This document shows, piece by piece, positions 5,030-8,331 of a stretch of 8,331 nt of DNA (positions are counted from its first letter, which is position 1; each line of letters opens with the position of its first letter). Origin of the DNA: Bifidobacterium breve (GTDB taxonomy: Bacteria; Actinomycetota; Acidimicrobiia; IMCC26256; PALSA-555); contig CAMDCC010000120.1 in assembly GCA_945889545.1 (NCBI GenBank), positions 1-8,331 of the forward strand, in the 5' to 3' direction. The notes beneath the pieces are model-generated. The model made no database searches, had not been told where the DNA came from, and worked only from the letters and a program-made list of their open reading frames with translations. A program made the translations under genes and the position numbers.

Positions 5030-6691
5030 GTGAGCAAAGCCGTCCGGATCGTGTTCCTGGGCGGGCTCGGAGAGATCGGGCGGAACTGCTTCTGCATCGA
5101 GGTCGACGGGCGCATCGTCGTCGTTGACTGCGGCCTGATGTTCCCGAACGCCGACATGCCCGGCGTCGATCTCGTCCTTCCCGACTTCACGTATCTGCGA
5201 GCCAACGCCGAACGGGTCGACGGCATCGTGCTCACGCATGGGCACGAGGACCACGTGGGGGCGTTGGGGTACCTGCTGGCTGATGTCGCGGCGCCGATCT
5301 ACGGCTCAGCACTGTCGCTGGGGTTCGCCCGCAAGCGCATCGAAGAAGCCGGGGTGCTCGATCAGACCGAGCTGATTCCCGTGAGCGACGGCGACGTGGT
5401 GACCATCGGACCACTCGAAGCCGAGTTTGTTCCCGTCACTCATTCCGTGCCGCACGCGTTCGCGGTTGCGTATCACACGCCCGTTGGCACGATCCTGCAC
5501 ACCGGTGACTTCAAGCTCGACCTCACGCCGGTGGACGGGCGCACCACCGACCTACCGCGTCTCGGGCAGATCGGGAGCGAAGGCGTGCGCCTGCTCCTGT
5601 CGGACTCCACGAATGCCGAGGAGCCGGGGTTCACGGAGTCGGAGACCACCGTCGGCCCGGTGCTGCGCGACCTCTTCCGCGATCATCCCGACCGTCGATT
5701 CATCGTCACGTCGTTCGCATCGCACCTACACCGCGTGCAACAGGTGGCGCGCGAGGCGGTTGCCGCCGGGCGCCACGTGGCGTTCCTCGGTCGATCAATG
5801 GTGCACAACACCACGCTGGCGCGGGAGATGGGTCTCTTCGACATCCCCGCCGACAAGGTGGTCGACATCGAAGACGCACCGCGGTTCTCACCCGGTGAGC
5901 TGTGCGTGATCTGCACCGGCTCACAAGGTGAGCCCATGAGCGCGCTGTCGCTCATGGCCGCGCACGAGCACAAGCATGTGAAGATCAGCGCCGACGATGT
6001 GGTCGTGATCTCGGCGCACGCGATCCCGGGGAACGAAACCAACGTCGACCGGGTGATCGACTCGCTGCACCGAGCCGGTGCCGAGGTGGTGTACGGCCAC
6101 GGCGCCCACGTGCACGTGTCGGGGCACGCGAACAGCGAAGAGCTCAAGTTCATGCTCGACCTCGTGCGCCCGGAGTGGTTCGTGCCGGTGCACGGCGAGT
6201 ACCGCCACATGGTCCATCACGCCCGCCTGGCTGAGCAGGTGGGAGTTCCGTCGGATCACATCCTCGTGTGTGAGGACGGCGACGCCGTCACGCTCGACAA
6301 GGCCGGTGCCGACGTTGAGCGGCGCGCCGTGCCTGCCGGCTACCAGTACGTCGACGGGATCGGCGGCGACGTGGGTCAGGGTGTGCTGCGCGACCGGCGG
6401 ACGCTGGCCGAAGAAGGCTTCGTCGTGGTGATCGTGACCGTCGAAGCTGCGACCGGCGAGATCGTCACCGGCCCCGAGATCGTCACCCGCGGTTGGGTTT
6501 ACGAAGCTGAAGCCGAGGAGCTGCTCGAGGACGCGCGCGCCGCGGTGCGTAGTGCGCTCGAGGAGGCCGCGGCCGAGGGTGCGACCGACTTCGACACGCT
6601 GCGGCGTGTGGCCCGCAGGGCGTTGGGCCGTCTCATCAGCCAGCGCACTCGGCGGAGACCCGCCATCATCCCGGTGGTCATCGAGGTCTGA
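5030..6691 (+). CDS. rnj: Ribonuclease J
   Basis: This 553-residue metallo-beta-lactamase/beta-CASP ribonuclease acts in the cytoplasm as 5'-3' exo- and endonuclease in mRNA decay and rRNA maturation. The metal ligands are all present: HGHEDH at 70-75, H138 (THSVPHAF), D160 (HTGDFK) and H388 (VPVHGEYRH). The beta-CASP phosphate-binding loop HVSGHA is at 362-367. A C-terminal domain starts near 440 (AGYQYVDGIGGDVGQG) and ends IIPVVIEV. Length matches the family. I chose GTG 5030, giving MSKAVRIVFLGGLGEIGRN, because homologues begin a few residues before this strand. ATG 5000 would add ten residues of unrelated sequence, and its GGGGAG (5004-5009) is too far from 5030 to act as a ribosome site. 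A -10-like box 7 nt upstream suggests leaderless translation. It ends in TGATG, overlapping the sulfotransferase relic by one base. Confidence 0.95.
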   Translation: MSKAVRIVFLGGLGEIGRNCFCIEVDGRIVVVDCGLMFPNADMPGVDLVLPDFTYLRANAERVDGIVLTHGHEDHVGALGYLLADVAAPIYGSALSLGFARKRIEEAGVLDQTELIPVSDGDVVTIGPLEAEFVPVTHSVPHAFAVAYHTPVGTILHTGDFKLDLTPVDGRTTDLPRLGQIGSEGVRLLLSDSTNAEEPGFTESETTVGPVLRDLFRDHPDRRFIVTSFASHLHRVQQVAREAVAAGRHVAFLGRSMVHNTTLAREMGLFDIPADKVVDIEDAPRFSPGELCVICTGSQGEPMSALSLMAAHEHKHVKISADDVVVISAHAIPGNETNVDRVIDSLHRAGAEVVYGHGAHVHVSGHANSEELKFMLDLVRPEWFVPVHGEYRHMVHHARLAEQVGVPSDHILVCEDGDAVTLDKAGADVERRAVPAGYQYVDGIGGDVGQGVLRDRRTLAEEGFVVVIVTVEAATGEIVTGPEIVTRGWVYEAEAEELLEDARAAVRSALEEAAAEGATDFDTLRRVARRALGRLISQRTRRRPAIIPVVIEV

Positions 6692-7261
6692 TGCGCGGGC
6701 GGGGGCGGGCGGAGCGTGCCTTGCTCGCGCTCGAAACCCGCAACCTCGCGTGTTACGTGGGCACGTACCACAAGACGGGAACCGTCTGGATGGGCCGCGT
6801 GTTCAAATCGTTCGCTCGTCGGTCGGGAATGCGGCTGATCACCGCAGGTCCGCCCCTCCAACCCGACGACGACGTGGTGTGGCCGGAGCTCACCAGCAGC
6901 CGCCGCGTGATTGCCCTCGACATGCACAGCACCCGAGCCGCGGCGGTGCAGCGGGAGCCGAACTTTCGGGGCTTCCGCGTCGTGCGAGATCCTCGGGATC
7001 AGCTCATCTCCAGCCGCCGCCGCGAACAGTCTCTTCTCGAACCCCGCGCTCGCTGTGGACAGGCACGTCAGCTCGGGTGCGGTCGGGCAGTGGCCCGGCG
7101 TGTTCGACCGTGAGCTCGCAGAGTCGTTTCTCGAGCTCCACCCCACGGCTCTCCAGCGTCTCGGCTACGAGGCCACCAACGAATGGGTGTCGGGCCTTCC
7201 GGCGAGTCGCCCCGAGCTCGATGCGCCAGTCGTCGGGGTCGACCATGATGGAGCGCCATGA
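6691..7261 (+). pseudogene. Sulfotransferase relic with internal deletion and frameshift
   Basis: Two pieces of one sulfotransferase lie in different frames. The first, from ATG 6691, carries the PAPS 5'-phosphosulfate loop YHKTGTVWM (residues 26-34) and the start of the 3'-phosphate site VVRDPRDQLIS (97-107). After about position 7015 this frame turns into arginine-rich nonsense and stops at 7113. The second piece, about 7058-7186 in the next frame, reads DRHVSSGAVGQWPGVFD and ends LGYEATNEW, which matches the C-terminal end of the same family (the GxxGxW loop and final LGYE). The roughly 100 residues normally between these parts are missing, so a single sequencing slip cannot restore the gene; an internal loss of 3n+2 bases fits. 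The second frame ends in an ATGA overlap with the SDR gene, and the first starts in RNase J's TGATG, suggesting the intact gene was once coupled to both neighbours. Intact relatives transfer sulfate from PAPS to small-molecule hydroxyls. Confidence 0.75.
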
Positions 7262-8046
7262 TCCGTGATTGGTCGAACTTCATCGGTGGGCGCGTGGCGC
7301 TGATCACCGGCTCGGGTGCGGGCATTGGGCGCGCCATCAGCATGCACATGGCCCGAGCTGGCGCCGAGGTCTGGATCAACGACGTCGACCAGGGCCGAGC
7401 CGACAGCGTGGTTGCCGAGATCGAAGCCGAGGGCGGCAAGGCCCACGCCGTGCTCGCCGATGTCTGCGATCCAGCCTCGGTGCGGGAGATGGTGGCCACG
7501 ACGGGTCCACTCGACATCCTGGTGAACAACGCGGGCACGGGCGTGCGGGCGTTCGGCGCCGGCGGTGTGCCCCTCGTGCCGTTCGCCGAGAGCAACCCGG
7601 CAGACTGGGAGCCGGTGATGCGCGTGAACCTCACGGGCGTGCTCCACGTGACCCACGCGTACCTGCCCGACATGCTCGAGCGGAAGTGGGGTCGGATCCT
7701 CACCATCGTCTCCGACGCCGGCCGCAAGGGCGAGCGCCGTCAGGTTGTGTACGGCGCCGCGAAAGCCGCGGCGATGGGGTTCGCGCGTGGGCTCGCTACG
7801 GAGGTTGGGCGCAGCGGCGTCACCGTGAACTGCATCGCGCTCGGCTCGATGCGTCACGGCCCGCTCGCCGAGGCGGCCGACGCTGATCCCGAGCTCGAGC
7901 GGAAGATGGCGTCGGGCTATTCGGTGGGTCGACTCGGAAAAGTCGACGACCCCGCGCCCCTCGCCGTATTGCTCTGCAGCGACGCCGCCGAGTGGATCAC
8001 CGGCCAGGTGTATCCCGTCGACGGGGGTTACGCACCGGCCCTCTAG
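7258..8046 (+). CDS. Classical SDR family oxidoreductase
   Basis: This 262-residue short-chain dehydrogenase has every classical motif: G18-S-G-A-G-I-G24 for the cofactor, D42 at the end of strand 2 (WINDVD) favouring NAD(H), N90-N-A-G93, the tetrad N124 (VNLTG), S152 (TIVSDAG), Y165 and K169 (YGAAK), and a C-terminal YPVDGGYAP. It looks like a beta-ketoacyl-ACP/CoA reductase or cyclic-alcohol dehydrogenase type; the sequence does not settle the substrate. ATG 7258 is preceded by GGAG (7250-7253) at a short 4-nt spacing and overlaps the stop of the sulfotransferase relic's last frame. Since the relic's first frame now stops at 7113, coupling from upstream ribosomes is probably weakened and the gene relies on its own site. 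It is not closely similar to the other SDR in the window (standard Ser-Tyr spacing, different insert), so they are not a recent duplication. Confidence 0.9.
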   Translation: MIRDWSNFIGGRVALITGSGAGIGRAISMHMARAGAEVWINDVDQGRADSVVAEIEAEGGKAHAVLADVCDPASVREMVATTGPLDILVNNAGTGVRAFGAGGVPLVPFAESNPADWEPVMRVNLTGVLHVTHAYLPDMLERKWGRILTIVSDAGRKGERRQVVYGAAKAAAMGFARGLATEVGRSGVTVNCIALGSMRHGPLAEAADADPELERKMASGYSVGRLGKVDDPAPLAVLLCSDAAEWITGQVYPVDGGYAPAL

Positions 8047-8053
8047 GGCTCGG

Positions 8054-8070
8054 AGGGCAGGCGCCGCCCT
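8054..8070 (+). terminator. Weak hairpin after the SDR gene
   Basis: AGGGC (8054-8058) can pair with GCCCT (8066-8070) around a 7-nt GC-rich loop, just after the SDR stop at 8046 and before the ftsK promoter. There is no T-tract, so it is at best a weak or factor-assisted terminator. GC-rich DNA makes short hairpins like this by chance. Confidence 0.2.
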
Positions 8071-8086
8071 TGTGCGAATGATGGCC

Positions 8087-8114
8087 TTGTTGTTGGTGGG
8101 GGCGGTGTTACCGT
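8087..8114 (+). promoter_or_regulatory. Candidate leaderless promoter of ftsK
   Basis: TTGTTG (8087-8092) and TACCGT (8109-8114) are separated by 16 nt, a workable -35/-10 pair. The -10 box (TANNNT) ends 7 nt before ATG 8122, the spacing expected if transcription starts on the A of the start codon. There is no Shine-Dalgarno sequence in front of the ATG, which fits a leaderless mRNA. The same geometry is seen for RNase J. Confidence 0.5.
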
Positions 8115-8121
8115 CGTTGGT

Positions 8122-8331
8122 ATGGCGACTCGGACTGCGGCGAAGAAGCGCGCCCCTGCGAAGAAAGCGAGCGCCAAGAAGACCGCTGCTTCGCGGTCTC
8201 GACGGACGGCGCCGCCTCCTGAGCCCACGTTGCGGGTGCGGGCTGGTGCTGCGGCTCGACGGGAGCTCGGAGGGCATGGGCCCGACGCCCTGGCCGTCGG
8301 CCTACTCGTCCTCTCTATTCTCACCACGCTC
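8122..8331 (+). CDS. ftsK: DNA translocase FtsK, N-terminal fragment (runs off the window)
   Basis: The first 70 codons of an open frame continue past the window edge. The first 35 residues are lysine/alanine/arginine-rich (AKKRAPAKKASAKKT) and end in a proline stretch. Then LRVRAGAAARRELGGHGPDA leads into a hydrophobic segment from about residue 57 (LAVGLLVLSILTTL), the first membrane helix. A basic tail followed by a G-H-G-x-D-A/L-type entry into the first helix is typical of actinobacterial FtsK, which anchors a hexameric DNA pump at the division septum and clears chromosome ends before division. RNase J upstream strengthens the call, since rnj and ftsK are near neighbours in many actinobacteria. 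The motor and gamma domains lie outside, so another membrane protein with a basic tail cannot be fully excluded. Confidence 0.72.
   Translation, partial: MATRTAAKKRAPAKKASAKKTAASRSRRTAPPPEPTLRVRAGAAARRELGGHGPDALAVGLLVLSILTTL

Noticed and set aside
6985..7060. Programmed ribosomal frameshift joining the two sulfotransferase frames
   Set aside because: No slippery heptamer is seen, and joining the frames still leaves about 100 family residues missing, so decay by deletion explains it better.
8048..8276. 12-base direct repeat GCTCGGAGGGCA at 8048-8059 and 8265-8276
   Set aside because: Only two copies, one inside coding sequence, GC-rich and short; chance is sufficient and no mobile-element features accompany it.

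Overview
The window is 8.3 kb of GC-rich (roughly two-thirds G+C by eye), densely packed DNA with every convincing gene on the + strand. It looks like a chromosomal piece of an actinobacterium, with Acidimicrobiia my best guess. The reasons are heavy G/C use at third codon positions, many GTG/TTG starts, an RNase J gene close upstream of ftsK (a familiar actinobacterial arrangement), a lysine/alanine-rich FtsK N-terminus, and an operon of mycobacterial-type lipid/CoA catabolism genes. The taxonomic call is inference, because no rRNA or marker alignment is available.

Left part (69-4919): a tightly spaced operon of six genes. In order they are a zinc-ribbon/OB-fold DUF35 protein, a lipid-transfer (SCP2-type) thiolase-fold protein, a MaoC-like hydratase, a CitE-like beta-hydroxyacyl-CoA lyase, a DapB-like NAD(P)-binding dehydrogenase and an SDR of the 3-alpha-hydroxysteroid-dehydrogenase type. 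The genes overlap by 11 or 4 nt or lie 15-27 nt apart. The set reads as a degradative branch for a CoA thioester. It contains two different carbon-carbon cleavage modules: DUF35 plus an Ltp protein that has lost thiolase catalytic residues (retro-aldolase type), and MaoC plus CitE (hydration followed by lyase cleavage, like the mycobacterial pair acting on mesaconyl/methylglutaconyl-type CoA esters). Two oxidoreductases would handle the carbonyl or hydroxyl products. The substrate cannot be read from the sequence.

Middle and right part (about 4920-8331): a housekeeping segment. RNase J (5030-6691) is followed, with a 1-nt TGATG overlap, by the relic of a sulfotransferase. This relic keeps its N-terminal PAPS-binding motifs and its C-terminal end but has lost the centre and changed frame. 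A classical SDR (7258-8046) starts in an ATGA overlap with the relic's last frame. After a 75-nt gap the 5' end of ftsK (8122 onward) runs off the window. RNase J and ftsK both have a TANNNT box exactly 7 nt upstream of the chosen start codon, suggesting leaderless transcripts.

No tRNA, rRNA, CRISPR array, insertion sequence or phage gene was seen. I did not find a wholly new system. The points most worth a second look are the double C-C cleavage operon, the sulfotransferase relic and the paired leaderless promoters.
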